Assembly (NCBI GenBank): GCA_001643675.2
Contig: LSRY02000013.1
Span: forward strand, 188,501-252,500
Reading direction: 5' to 3'
From: Monocercomonoides exilis
Lineage: Eukaryota > Preaxostyla > Oxymonadida > Polymastigidae
Length of the DNA: 64,000 nucleotides
This document shows, piece by piece, positions 45,201 through 58,200 of the stretch. Made by a program: the position numbers and the translations under genes. Position 1 is the first letter of the stretch, and every line of letters starts with the position of its first letter. Below the pieces are notes generated by a model, which saw only the letters and a program-made list of their open reading frames with translations, was not told the DNA's origin and did no database searches.

Positions 45201-46423
45201 ACTGAAGCAGCTGCAGGGCGGGGCAGATGCACAGCAGGCAGAGCGGATGGGGAGGAGGATGATGAAAGAGGGGGCAAAGAGAAGGAAAGATGGGAAAGCG
45301 GTGTCTGCAGTCACACATATTGCACTGCCAGGGCAGAAGCGGACGCAGATGGTGGTGAGGAAGAGGATTGTGCATTCAGATGACTTCGACAAGCCAGACG
45401 AGGAAGTCGAAGAGCTGGTGGAGGAGGAGATGGACGATGACTTTGATGGAGTCAATCCAGATGATGATGACGATGACGATGAAGATTTCATTGGAGAAGA
45501 CGACGATGACATGAGCGATGTGCAACAAAGAATCCACTCCACTTCTGTCTCTCAGGCAGACAACATCGCCGCTGCTGCACAGGAAGACCTGGGTGCCATT
45601 GGGCTGAATGAAGAGGCGCTGTGCTCGAAGATCGGGCGAGTTCTGATCTCGCTGCACTATTTCAAGAAGGCCATTGCATTTTACGAGGATGTGGTGCAGA
45701 AGCACCCAGCATCGGGTCCTTTGAGGAGAGAGCTGGCGAGTCTGCAGATGAAGCTGAAGAACTACTCATTGGCAGAGGAGGTGATGGTGAGCGGGATGAA
45801 GAAGGCGCGCGAGCTGGCAGCGAGCGGGAGAGGGGGAAGTGGCACATCAACAGGGGTGATTGCAGGAGAAGGGTCGAAGGCAGACGGGAGAGGAGGGGGA
45901 AGAGAGAATATTTCTGTGGAGCTGACGCAGAACTCAGTAGCTGATCTGTACATGCTGTGCTGCATCCACCGCGCAGGGAACAGCGTGTCGCAGGCGATTG
46001 TCGATCTTGACAGGGCGCTGATGCAGCAGAATGCGCTTTTGGAGCATCTGCGCACGATTTCTGTGTCTTCGGTGCCTGTAGCATCAGGGGTAGGAGGGGC
46101 AGGGGGAATGATGATGATGACAGGGGCAGATCTGCTGCAGCAGGAGAGGCACGTGATGGCAGTGTTGTGTTCAGCAAAGGCAGATATCTTGTCATTACAA
46201 GGGGAGAAAGAGCAGGCGATTCGGATGCTGCGGGACGTGCTCAACTACGAAGAGAACAACGAAGAGGCGCTTCTGTCACTTGCAAGACTGTCACTCGATG
46301 GGAACAACTTGGACGAGTGTGAACAGCGCTGTGAACATCTGCTGAGGCTGAAGCAGAATAATGAAGAGGCACTGCTGATGCTGGCTGATATAAAGTGTGA
46401 TTTGATGGAATTTTTGGTTGAAA

Positions 46424-46457
<34 letters not shown>

Positions 46458-48078
46458 AAATTTGAATTATTCGTTTTTCCATTTTGGTATGTTCTTTTGA
46501 ACACTTTCATTCATATCTTTTTAAACAATTTTTGTTTCAAACATTTTTTTCAACTCAGATTCCAAAAGCGTGAATTCTCCTCCACCTCTACTCGTTTCCT
46601 GTCTCTTTTGAAGCAGAATCCTCTTCATTTCTCTGCACTCCACAAGACCATTCAGCTTCTCCACAGAGCAGGCCGACTGGACGATGTGCCCCAGCTGATT
46701 GAAGACGCCACAAGAGAAAGCAAAAAACTCAGCGGAAGCATCGCCCCTGGGCTGCACTTCTGCATTGGATGCTATGAAAGGTATTGGAATTACAGGAATC
46801 ATTCTATGATAACTAATTTTATAATCATAAATTTCATTTATTTTTATTGAATTCAATTATAAATAAATAAATAAATAAATAAATATTCGTCCTTAAAAAA
46901 TTTCAGATATCGCTACAACTACTCCGCAGCCATTGAGCACTTCAACCTGTGCCGCCGTGACTCTGAATGGGGTGTGGCAGCTGTCTCTCAAATGGTCCGC
47001 GTCTTCCTCAACTTCGAATTGGAGCGCAATGCCTCCGAAGCTGCTGCCCGCCCTGCGCCGCGCCTGTCGCGAGACGAGGAGGATGCGCTGGGCACAGCCC
47101 GTGCGCTGATCAGAGAGGCGAAGGAGGTGCTGAAGCAGTCGATGAACGGAGAGAGAGGGGAAGAAAGAGATGGCGCGAAGAAGCGGAAGGGGATGGCGAG
47201 CGAGAACGGGTGGCTGGACATGGACGTGATGGAGTTCTATGTGCTGTCGAGTGCGTTCTTCGGCGGGCTGACAGGCAGCACCGGCGGAAGAGGCGCGAGT
47301 GCCCCTGCGCCTGGCTGGAGCGATGCACAGCGAGATTTGGATGGCCTGCTGCAGCAGCTCGAGCGCTTCTCACACGCCGCAGAGGCGCCGATATCAGAGA
47401 CAGTACCTGTGCTGTTGGCACTTGCACACTACAGAAACAGAGCAGGCGATGCAACCACGACAAAGACACTTCTGAAGGAGATTGCTGCGATCACTCCCAC
47501 GCCGTCGCTGTTTGAGGAGTTTGAAAGGGCTTATCTGATGCTATCGGAGATATTTGTGGATGTATGAATGAAAGAATTTTGATATTGATTGTTCATTAAT
47601 CAACAATTGTTATTTTCTTTTTCCTTTTTCTTTTTTTTTTCAATTCTTAAACAAATCTTATCTTTCGATTATTTGTGAATTTCAGAAAAAGAAGTATGAT
47701 ATTGCTGAAGAATATTGTGGCAGATGCTTAGCTCTGAACAAATCATCTGCAAAGGCCCACTCTCTACTTGGGCTTGTGCTTGAGAGAGAGCAGTCGTACG
47801 TGTCAGCTGCAGAGCACTATGAAGTGGCGTGGAAGCTGCGCGAGAGGACAGACGCTGGACTGGGCTATCGATTGGCATTCAACTACATGAAGGGAGGAAG
47901 ATCAATGGATGCAATTGATGTGTGCAAGCAGGTGCTGGAGAAGTTCCCAGATTACCCAAAAATCAAAGAGGATATCATAGACAGATGCAGAGGGATGATA
48001 AGGATGCCTGCTCCTGAGGGCACCCAAGTCACAACAATGGCAACGCCAGTCTCCAGATTTGGTGGTGGAAAACGTTGA
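42242..48078 (+). CDS. TTC21B: Intraflagellar transport protein IFT139/TTC21B (TPR protein)
   Basis: IFT-A subunit needed for retrograde intraflagellar transport. Nine exons: 42242-42509, 42557-42693, 42749-43617, 43687-44611, 44746-44960, 45063-46394, 46559-46780, 46907-47561 and 47686-48078 (1671 residues). TPR units run the whole length. Several blocks align with vertebrate TTC21B: DPVLNFWKAFVL near the start; MLADIKFQKREF and LLHRAGRLDDVPQL (family MMADLMFRKQDY, LLRRCGKLEDVPRF); and the C-terminus REQSYVSAAEHYEVAWK, GLGYRLAFNYMKGG and YPKIKEDIIDR. It is about 350 residues longer than the human protein because of a Gly/Arg/Lys insert near 44104-44190 and an Asp-rich insert near 45391-45520. 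One intron has a GC donor (44612). GCP2 follows 161 bp downstream on the same strand. Confidence 0.93.
44612..44745 (+). other. GC-AG intron of IFT139
   Basis: The exon ends ...HARKGEW and the next codon is GCA followed by TGA. The only way to continue the TPR reading is a GC donor (gcatga) joined to the acceptor cattcag at 44744-44745, giving GEW|SECFRYLEEARVEL in frame. The other introns scored use GT, apart from one unresolved GCP2 junction. Confidence 0.8.
46428..46456 (+). repeat. Poly-T tract in IFT139 intron 6
   Basis: About 29 thymines just after the donor region of the intron that begins at 46395. A false reading through the intron would give a Phe run. Confidence 0.9.
46858..46886 (+). 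repeat. (AAAT)n microsatellite in IFT139 intron 7
   Basis: About seven tandem AAAT units immediately upstream of the acceptor at 46905-46906. It is the same unit as in the anoctamin intron. Confidence 0.85.
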
Positions 48079-48239
48079 TATTTCTAATTCACATCATTTG
48101 CTGATTCTTCCTCTTTCCAATTTTTATCTTCAAGTCACCTTTACGCTTACTTGATTTTAATTTTTATAATCGCATGTTGTATAACGCCATTTCCTCACTT
48201 CCAATAAACAATTCAATTTTAATTGACAATATTTTGACT

Positions 48240-51200
48240 ATGGGTTCATCTGAATTTAATTCTTTGATTTCTTCATCCATAATGGATGAACAGATTGCAT
48301 TGCAAGGATATCCTGCAATAACTCAAGAGTCAGAAATATTGGAAGATTTTTTAAACGTTCTGATTGTGTGCTTCTTTGTTAAATCAGAAATTTTAAAATT
48401 TAAAATAATTTTTTTATATGAAAATAAAATTGAAAACAAAAGGGTATAAATGGAAAGTACATTTCTTTTCAAACAGTTGGAGGAAAAACTTCAGCTTCAA
48501 TTGATCCAAGTCTTGGTTTGAAAATGATTTTAAGAAAATTAGACAAATTTACGCATTTTTAAAATTAGATGTTTCAATCTCCGCATATTGCGAAAGAATT
48601 ATCCCACTTGCTTTGTCGTACATGCATCTTTCTCAATTTGTGAAGGAAAGATTGAACATTGACGAAGATACAGACAAAGATTCTCGAACAACTCTTCTTT
48701 CGAAGAAACCTGCCACAGGATTGATTTGCGAAGCATTCTGCGCATCGCTTGATGCTCTTCTTAAAGTTTGATTTGTGTTACTTTGCTTTTCATTTCCTTT
48801 GTAAATTTGAATTTTTTTCAGAAATATTGTGAATTTGTTCTTCAGTTGGAAGCGCAACATATTCAAGGACTTTTAACGCTTCAATTGTTGTACAATGCAA
48901 TTCAGCCATCATTTTCTTGCTTATCTGGAGTCGAAAAGGTAGTTTCTCTCATTGAGAGCGAGAAAGCATTCGGAGTATGATTCTAAGAATTCTTTTAAAA
49001 TATGATAAAACATTTCCTTTTGAAAAATAAGGCACACATTTTAAATATCCTCGTTATTCAAACAAGAGAAGTTGTGCAGAGTGACATATCGTTGCGAGAT
49101 ACGTTGATTGAACTCACAAGACATGCTTTTGTTCCATATTTATCGATGTTAAAGGAGTGGATTTATGGCGGAAACATAAAGGATCCATATCGTGAATTTA
49201 TGGTCGAACCATGCAATGCTTCTGTTCTCGCGAATGCAGCACAGACTGACATTGAGAATATGTGTGTTCTGTTGTGTCTTTCAAGAAATTGATAAAAAGG
49301 AAAACAGAAATTTTGAATATTTGAAAGAATGAGTTGAGAAATTTCAATTGACTATTTTTAGATATTCTTCAACAAAACTCTTAAAATTCATTTTTTTATT
49401 CTTTCTTATATTTGTCTCAATTTTATATAAATTTTTAGAACGTGGAACAAAAGTTTCAGAAAGAGGAAGATTTATCCAAAAATTCTGGAAGGAGATGTCG
49501 AAAAGATCTTTTTGTGTGGAAAATATGTTCATTCGATGATCAAAATGGGAAAGAAAATGCGGCGAGAATTGGACGGTTTGTTTTCAGTATTGTTGCATCT
49601 TCCTTTTGAAAGTTGTTCTTTGATCGTTGTTTTTTGATGTAAATGAATTGTTCACATTATCTCAGAAGAGTTTGAATATCGTTCTCCACAGACTTCTTTT
49701 TCTCCTCAGATAAACAGGGCTTTTGCTTCAGCTTCTCGCGATCTCGTTGAAATTATTGTTAAAGAAAAAGGGCTTATACAAAGATTAAAGTTTGACTTTA
49801 CATTCAGTTTATTAAGTTATCAATCAAAAATCACAATTTTCTTCAAAATTACTCTCATTTTGAAGATCTCTAAAATCAACGTTTCTTTTTGCAGAGGGTG
49901 ACTTCTTTGTGCTGTTTGCAGATATGGCTGAGTCTGAGCTGAAGAAGCCAGCAGCTGCTGTCTGCATTCCTCGTCTTGAGGCAATGTTGGATGTGGCATT
50001 GAGCTCAACAGGAACAGACGACGAGACTTTCAGAGAAGACTACGGGTGTGCTGTATTTCACTGAATTGTGCTTTTCGTTTTCAAAAAGAAAATGTTCTAT
50101 GAAACACATATTTTTCGTTCGCTTGTTTCTTTCTTTCTTTCTTTTGATTCTTTCACAAATTCGAAGGTGTGCCATGAGTGATACTCCATTCGTAGCTCAT
50201 CTTCAAGCCATCCACGAAGCATCTATCCGAAGAGAACGTCATTCACATTCTTCCTCTTCCAGTCAATCCAGACGCTCTCCCTCTCCTGCTCTTTCCACAT
50301 CACCAACACCTTCGCCCTCTCCTTCCTTGTCGCCTCCTCTTCACACTCCACTTCATTCCCTCTCCCCATCATCATCCACTGCACCATTTCCTTCACTGTC
50401 AACTCCTTCACAATCATCAAGTGCTTCATCTCCTTCTTCATCTCTCTCGCCTTCTGTTGCTGTGCTTCAACTGCATCCACCAGATTCCCATCCTCCATCT
50501 GGCTTTTCTGCACTGGAACTCACACACAACGTGTCATTTCCATTAAACATTGTTATCGATCTGAAATCTCTCTTAAAATATCAACTGATTTTCAGACACA
50601 TCTTCCTGCTGAAAATGGTTGAAAGAAGACTTTGCAGAATATGGAAAGTGATGCAAATGACAAAAGGTTTGATTTGCTATATAAACATTTTTGTTTTTCA
50701 ATTATCAAATATTTTTTGTATTTTTTGTTTGTTTTTTAATGTTTGATATTTTTTAAAGTTCTCAAGAGTGATTTTGGAGGGCCAATGAGCGTGTTTGGGC
50801 GTTGCGAACGGTTGAGACAAACGTTTCTGCATCTCATTCAAAACATCCTCTTTTTCACGACACAGCAAGTGATTGAGCCAGCCTGGAAAGAGCTGATGAA
50901 AGGAATAGCAACGGTATGTCATTCAACAATCTGTAAAAGCACTTAACAATTTTTCAATCTTTATAAATTATTTTGTCTCTTGTTTAGGCTGATCGAATTG
51001 AAGATCTTATTCAAAGGCACACAAACTTCATTGATAACATTTTGAAGGATTCATTAATGACAAATCAGACAGTTATTACAGTTTGTTTATCATTTTGAAC
51101 AACATATTTAATTCAATTGTTATCATGTTTTTTGAATTCTTTCTTCGGAACATTTATTTATTTATCTTTTTTCTTTTGCTGTAAGCTTCTAACAACCATT

Positions 51201-51639
51201 GAAGCTCAATGTCTTGCCTTCTGCGATGCAGTGGAAGAGTTCTATCCCAAACCATACACCGTTCCCGACATCTCAGCACAGCGCGATCCGCTCCGAAGGC
51301 CGCAATCAGAAGCCTTTTTGAGTGTGTCTGTTCCACGCCCTATTATTGCCTCGCGCTCAATCAGAACTTTGACCATTGAAAAGCTTGTTCCGCTGGACAG
51401 CAATCCCACATTCATCCAAATCATTGCGGATTGCGAGATGAAAATAAACACACGCATAAATGAACTCATGGGAGAGTTGCTGAAACTAGTGTGCCTTTTT
51501 GTTATTCTGATTTTTATTTAAAAGATTTCTTTCTTTAACTTATATTTTCGAACATATTCAGTCTGCTGTGGAAATGGGAATTGTTCATCTTGTTACGTTT
51601 CTGGATCTTCACGAACGGTTCATTCCAAAAAGGAAATGA
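48240..51639 (+). CDS. TUBGCP2: Gamma-tubulin complex component 2 (GCP2/Spc97)
   Basis: Core subunit of the gamma-tubulin complex that nucleates microtubules. Thirteen exons: 48240-48365, 48477-48515, 48569-48765, 48822-48974, 49032-49273, 49439-49575, 49666-49806, 49895-50045, 50167-50666, 50759-50913, 50988-51080, 51186-51488 and 51562-51639. Landmarks: ILEDFLNVLI, IDPSLDVSI...ERIIPLALSY, LEAQHIQGLLTLQLLY, WIYGGNIKDPYREFMVE (human WIYRGIIHDPYSEFMVE), GDFFVLFADMAESELKKP, SFPLNIVIDLKSLLKYQLIFRH, VERRLCRIW, QQVIEPAWKEL and RHTNFIDNILKDSLMTN. The exon 1-2 junction does not close in frame with a canonical GT-AG pair. A Ser/Pro-rich insert (~95 residues) sits in exon 9. ATG 48240 (MGSSEFNSL) resembles the GCP2 start; in-frame ATG 48174 is an alternative. 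Confidence 0.9.
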
Positions 51640-52085
51640 AAATTTTATTTGGCTTATTTTTTATTTTTATTTCTTCATTTCAAATTTCAAATTTTCTGGT
51701 TTCATTGTTCAAAAGTAATTAAATGAAGAATGAAATGAAAAGTAAGAAAACCGCCACAGTGAAATGAATCACTATTTGGCAGAAGAAAATCATCGGAGAA
51801 ACAAAAATCGATCGGAAAACAAAAATAACGAGAAGTGCTGTGATTGTGACTGATAAAATAAAGACTGAGAAGTTTAGTAACTGCGAAAAAGCAAAAAGTG
51901 TTTGCATTCCATCCAACGTGACAACATCGAAATGGAAGCAAAATATGCACTGGCAACAAAAGAGATTTGAACAGGGCAGAAACATGCCTTCATTCAAACG
52001 CAAAGACAGAAGGAAAATGTTAACATAGTCGAAGAATATCGTTATAAAAATAATTAAACAAAACAAAACAAAAATTAAAATGATT
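51640..52085. other. Intergenic, convergent gene ends
   Basis: 446 bp AT-rich spacer between the stops of GCP2 (+) and the phosphodiesterase (-). The short minus ORFs at 51702-52066 are hydrophobic and lack any recognisable feature. Confidence 0.55.
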
Positions 52086-55000
52086 TTAAGGCTTTTTCAC
52101 AGAAACCACTCTCACAGTGCCTCTTCCTGAGGATGTTGCTGGTTTCGGGCGACTTCCATCGACAGAGCCAGGCGAAGAGAGTGTTTTGTGGAGCGGCTGG
52201 CTCGTATTCACAGTCATCACACCAGGCCTTGTGCGTTTGGCACCTGATGAGGATGAAGGAGTAGATGGAATGGCAGATGAGCCAGAGGAAGAAGAGGAGT
52301 GTGTCATCTGAGAAGACATGCTGATAGACGAAGAGGCAGATGAAGGCGATTGCATGTTCAGTGTTCCGCTGCCGGAATACGTTGGCATAGACGACGTTGA
52401 GGAATTGCCAGACGAAATCATCCGAATCGGAGGCTTTTTCACTGGTGCTGATTTCTGAGTGGTTATTCCTGGGTGTTTTGCAGAGCTCATTGACTGGTCA
52501 GCTTCGTCCTGAGACTCGTTGCTGAGTGGAGTGCCACCAGAAAGCACCTGCTGCGAATACGAAGGAGAGAAAGGCGAACGGCCGAGCGGTGTCAGCGGCT
52601 GAGGCGACTCTGGCACAGAGATTTGATAGAGCGATGGCTTCACTTGTCCAGATGCTGGCGGGGTGATTGGAGGAACAGGTCCGCTGCTCGGCTTTTTGTG
52701 CATGGAGGAGTGTGGCTGGCGCACGTTGGAGCTGTCAGACAGCGATGTGCCGATCTCAATCACCGACGTGCCAACCATCATCGAGCCAGACGAGCTGCCC
52801 ATTGATTGCTTTGAGCCTTTCTTTAGCTCCAGCGACGATCTCTCAAACACACCCGAAGAGATTGTGCCACTGGCGCTTGATGGGATGGAGCTACTGGAGG
52901 CGCTGGGCGCCATTGCAAGCGACTCATCTGCCTCTGCATCGACTGGAAGTGATCTGTCCTCAAACTGCCTATCTCCACGTGCCCAGTCTTCATCGTCTGT
53001 GCCTTCTTTGTCTCCATCGCCAGCTATTAGCATCGGATCCTCCAGCTGAATCTCTGGAATGCGCTGCTCGTCAATAGACTGCATGAACTGCAGGCGGTTG
53101 GCTTGGAGGTTGACTATGCAGATGTGCAGCTCTGGGAAGATACGGGTGAGTGTGGAGAAGAGCGGATACACACAATAGTCAATCATGTTTGTCATCATCT
53201 TCGCGATGTTGGAGTTTGATCTTGTCATGTACGGTGAGCGTGGTAAGTCTTGTTCGACTTCTTTGTCTCCTTGCTGAAGAAACTCCTCCTGCATCAGTTC
53301 TGACCATCGCTTGCAGATTCTCCACTGTTTGCATGTGTTGCTCAGATCGGCTGCATGAAGCAGAGTGCAGATGAGCAGCTGTCTGTCATCGGGGCTGTCG
53401 CGAGAGAAGGGCTTTGTCTCGATGTGAGTAGCTAATCGAGTCAGTGTGGTGAAGTGAGATGACATGTCTGTTGCAAGAATCCCCGAGATCACGTTTCTCC
53501 GGAGCTCAATGTATTCCTCCGATGTCAGCTGTTTCAGCAGCTCTGTCCGCCCCAACAGCGCAAAGCAACGAGAGGCGTGGAAGTTCTCGAGAACAGAAAT
53601 ATCGTTGTAGTTCAGAGCGAGTGGTGTCTGGGCATTGACTTGGTACAAGTTGTTCAGTCCAGGATGATCAATATCTTGACACAAAGCACCAATAAACAGC
53701 GCAAGAATGTCCAGTTTTGTGAGGAATTTGGTTACTTTTGTGTTTGTCAGAATAAGAAAGATTGTCTGCAGTGTGTCGAAGGCGTGAGTGTAGTTGTGGT
53801 ACGGAGTCTGTGTGAATGACTGGCGCAGCTCAACAAGAAAATTGCGAAAAACTTTCAGATCAATCTTGAATCGCTGCAGAAGCCCGAATTCGTTGAACAT
53901 GCCTTCGATGAAGGACAGCAGCGCGTCGTGTGAGAACGAGAACACGTTGAATCCCCAGTCCTTTAGCATGCTTGTGTCACCCATTGAGGCAAAGTCCACT
54001 TGATCCAGAAGGCGAGGATCAGTTGCCTTCCTCCTCTCTTCTGACTGGAATTCTCCAATGATCCACTGTCGTGTCATGTCATCCACTCCGCACTCTTTGA
54101 AGAGCTTCTTGAACTGAGGCTTGTACAAGTCTTCGGCTGAGAGTGAAGTGACCATTTGCGTCAGCGCTTTCTTCAAGTCAGCTGGCTTCATCTTTTGATC
54201 GCCTCGAACAATATCAGCCACTGAGCGTGTCAAAGTTTGAATTGGTGTTTCTGATGCTCGTGAAATGCGCTGTGTCATGTCCTTTGCTTCCTTCATTACG
54301 GGTGGTGGAATGGAGTCTGCTATTGTGCAAAGAGGTACCTCTGCTGGTTGAGGTGTAGCATTTGGCTTTGACGAAAATGCTCCAACAATAAGTCTGGCAA
54401 AATTTGCAGACTTTTGCTTTTCTTTTGCGATTTCTTCGTCTTTTTGTTTAATGAGCTCTTCGAGTGAAGCTATGTCATCCGCGGATTGTTCAACCTCACC
54501 AGTAAGTTGCTCCACTCTGTGGATCATTTCTTGAAATGCTTTAACATCACTTTTTCTTTGTTCTGCATCAGCATCTCTTTCGTATCCCATATATGTCAGC
54601 TTACGCTTTAAAAGAGAATTCTGTAAAAGAATTCCAACACGTGCTCGAACCATCTCTGCAGATATTGGTACTTGAAATACATCGGCTGCTCCTTCTTTGT
54701 AGCAACGCCTCATGGAATCAATACCTTCATTCATTGAAACAATAATTACATTCATCCCAGGGAAGCTATTTTTAATCGTTTTGAGAAGCTCAAGTCCGCT
54801 CTGCTCCTGTAAACTTAAAGATACAAAAACTAAATGAATTTCTTGTGTTGCAAGAATATTCATTGCTTCTTCTGCATTCTTTGCACAAACGACTAGAAAA
54901 GAAAAAAGCAATAGTGATGGATGATTAACAAAAACGAAAATGACATTCAAATAAACCAGTATATGATCCAGAAAGAATCGTGTTGACCGCTTGTGTTGTT

Positions 55001-55089
55001 AATTTTTCCATTCCAACAATAAGCATTGGCATTTTATAAATTTCTTCAGCATCACTAAGTGCTGCCGAATCAGTTGTTGTTTCTGACAT
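52086..55089 (-). CDS. RegA-like receiver-domain cyclic nucleotide phosphodiesterase with altered key residues
   Basis: Two exons, 55089-54957 and 54892-52086 (979 residues). The N-terminal ~130 residues have a CheY-like receiver fold (MPMLIVGMEKLTTQAV, HLVFVSLSL...SGLELLKTIK, NVIIVSMNE, GAADVFQVPIS). The acidic pair, phospho-acceptor Asp and conserved Lys are all replaced (Ser sits at the Asp position). A coiled coil (~150-190) leads to a class I PDE domain: FSFSHDALLSFIEGMF, YHNYTHAFD, ALCQDIDHPGLNN, VNAQTPLALNYND and LLHAADLSN. In that fold the His of the HDxDH motif binds the metal; here it is Gln450. The C-terminal ~330 residues are Ser/Pro-rich. Receiver-PDE fusions are known from Dictyostelium RegA, which hydrolyses cAMP. 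Activity here is uncertain. Confidence 0.88.
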
Positions 55090-55247
55090 AAATAACCCCT
55101 GATTCTTTGATAAACTTGATCGATATGATCAAATTGCCCCTTCATATTATTATTTTTTAAATTTTTTGGTAAATATTAAATTTTAAAACAGAAAAGTATC
55201 AAAATATAAAAATTAGAAACTGCACAAAATCTTTTCGATTTCTTTGA

Positions 55248-58200
55248 TTAAATAAGTTTTGAAGCAGATCTCCCTCGTCTTTGTGTTGATTCTTTACTAA
55301 ATTCGTTGAAAGAAAGAGTTTTCTTGGATTCATTCTGTTTTCTTGCATTTTCAAGCTCTTTTTGTTCAATTGAACGTGCCCGAGTAAAGAATCGTTGTTG
55401 AGTTTTCGAGGTCACATTTTTGCGAGGTGTATAATTTTGAGAAGAATTGGCCTTTGAATAGATTCTCTGTGAAGGAGTTGTGGATTTAGTTCTTCTTTCA
55501 GGTGATCTTGATGGAGATCTCGAAAAGTCCAGGAAAATATGTGGCTTCTCATCAAAAGCATCGTCTAATTCTGAGTCCAAACTGCCTTTTTGCTGATCTC
55601 CTTCTTTTGTTTTTGTGGGAATGATAAGTCGAGAAACAGATGAACTCCTTGGAGGAGTAGAAGTCAGCGGAGGAAAAGAGGAATGAAATGGTGTTGGTGA
55701 ATTGCTGAATTGATTGAATTGCTGAAATGATTGAGATGTTGTCTGAGATGAATGAAAAGAGGAGGAAATTTTCCCACCTGGTGGAAAGACAAGTTGTGGT
55801 GAAACTAAAGGTGGCTCGAAAAGTTCAATTGTGGAATTGTCAATCGTTCCGGGTGTCTGTGTATTGTCAGAAGAAGTTGATTGTTCTTTTTTCTTTTTCT
55901 TCTTTTTCTTCTTGACAATTACTGGTTTTATTGCTTCGATCTGAGAAGATGTGATTTCGCCTTCTTCTTCTTCTGCCTTTTGCTTTGTTCCTTTCTCTTC
56001 GGATAATTCTGTTGCTTTATCAGAGTTTTCCTTTTGAACAGATGAAGCATCGTTCTCCTTATTCTTTGTATTCGTTTCATCTGTTACTTCTCTTTCCTTT
56101 GACTCTTCTGTGTTTGCTTCTGCTAAGATTGGATTTACAGCGTCTAAATTCAAATGCAATTGAGTCTGTGAATTAGATGGAGGAGATGAAGATTGTGGAG
56201 ATTGAGGAGATCGTGTTGTGTGTTTGTGATGATGGTGATGATGTGATTGATGTGGTCTGCTTTTGTGCTCTTTTTTCTTTCTCTTTTGTTTGTGTGTATG
56301 CTTCCCTGCTTCTTCTTTGTCTTCGTCCAAAATATGTGCATCAGCCCCTTTATTTTCTTCTTGCTCGTTTTCAACTTGTTGGGTAGCAGATGCCCTTTGA
56401 TGGTCAGATTTTGTATCTGAATGTTTTGTCTCTGGGCTGTTTCGCTCTGCTTTGTCTATTATTGTCTGACTTGAAGATTGTTCATCGCTCTGCTTCTTTT
56501 GATATCTGTTGGAAATATCTGTTTCTTCACACTTATTCTCAGTGTTTTCTTTTTTAACTTCAGTTGATGATGTTTCATTTGGTTCTTTTGTTTTGAGATT
56601 TGCAGAATCTTCATCTTCTTCAGCTTCTTCATCATCTTCATCGGAAAGAGATGGAAGTGAAAATACAGAAACATTTGATTCAGATGATCTGCGCTGTGAC
56701 AAAGATGAACCATCAATATCTTCGCTTTTGTGCGAATAATCATTTGAATGTGTTTCATCTTTATCTGACGAGCTTTTCTCCAAATTTTCTTCTTCTTCCT
56801 TCTCTTTCATTTCTTTATCACATTCTCTCTGATTGAATGTTAGATCATTTTCTTTTTCTGTTGCCGCATTTTGTTCTTTTATTTCTAAATCAATCCTTTG
56901 AGGACTCTTTGATATTTCTTTCATATTTCTATTCTCAACTTTATTCTTTCTTTCATCATCATTGTCATCGTCATTGCCATCATTATTATTTACCTTATCC
57001 TTTGTTGTTTCACTATTTGCATTGTGTTTGTCGTTTGTTAATGGAATATCCACATTAAATGATGCAAGAAGCTTCTGAAGAGAAGATGACCAATCGATGT
57101 GTGGTTCTTTCTGTGCTTCATCTTCAGTAAAATTTTTATCTTTTGTTTCTTTTAGCTTTTGTGAATTTGATAAAGAATTTTCCATATTAGAATCAGTTGA
57201 TTGTCGAAGTGTTTCTTTATCTTCAGTCGAAATCCCAGTTTCAATGTTTGTGAGTGTGTCTGTTTGAAGTGCAGATGTAGAGCTCATCAATCCATCTTCA
57301 GCATCTCGAGGATCGCTACATTGAGAATGGTTATTAGATTCAGATTTTGAAGGTGTTGCAAGGAGTGATGTGGAAGGCTGAGGAGTTGGAGAAGAAGAAT
57401 TTGTTTGAAATGGAAGTGTTTGAGTTTGTGAAGTGCTTTGCGCGAGTGATGGAGGCAGATCAAGTGTTGAGCGAAATGGAGATGATGAATGATGCAGAAG
57501 ACGTGAAATTGTACGTGATGGTGAGGGGTGTGCAGATGGGATTGCATAGGAAGGAGACAGCGAGCGTGATGAACGGAATGGAGAAGATGAGATAGCAGAT
57601 GTCTGTGTTTGTGTTCTTGACTGATGAGGAGAAAGCTGTATTGGTGATAACTGAATAGAAGTGTTTAACGGAGAAATAAACACAGAGTTTGATGATGCAG
57701 CCATATTTGCATATGCTTCTTGCTTCTTTTCTTCTTCTTTCTCCCTCTTCCATCTTTCAAATAAAGTAGGTGGCCTTTTCTCCTCTGAAAGAAGTTTGAA
57801 AAGCTTCTGCTGCTCACGATGAGAAAATCGTTTATCCAACGTTGGAAAACATAATCTTTCAATTTTTGCTGGGGTTATGTTTTCGGCATTCTGAGAATTG
57901 CTATCATTTTCTATTAGTTCTTCTGTAGCATTTTGTTTGACTTCATTTTCCTTCATTTTTTGAAGCTCCTGTTCCAGTTGACTAATTTTTTCCTTCATCT
58001 TTCTAAAAACGATAATGCATTTTTAAATTAAAAACAATATATTGATTTAATACTTCTTTTCTGATTCAAGTTGGGTAATCTGCGCGGTGAGTTCATCTTT
58101 TAACTAGAATATGGAAAATTAACAGAAATAAAAAATGGATAGAGCGGACCTTGTTTTTATCTTGAGTAACTTTTTCAACAACATCCAAAACGCCTTGCAT

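Noticed and set aside
46395-46458. Phe-rich C-terminus of an IFT139 exon
   Set aside because: The Phe run is a poly-T tract within the intron. Splicing at gtgtga (46395) to 46559 restores the TTC21B reading.
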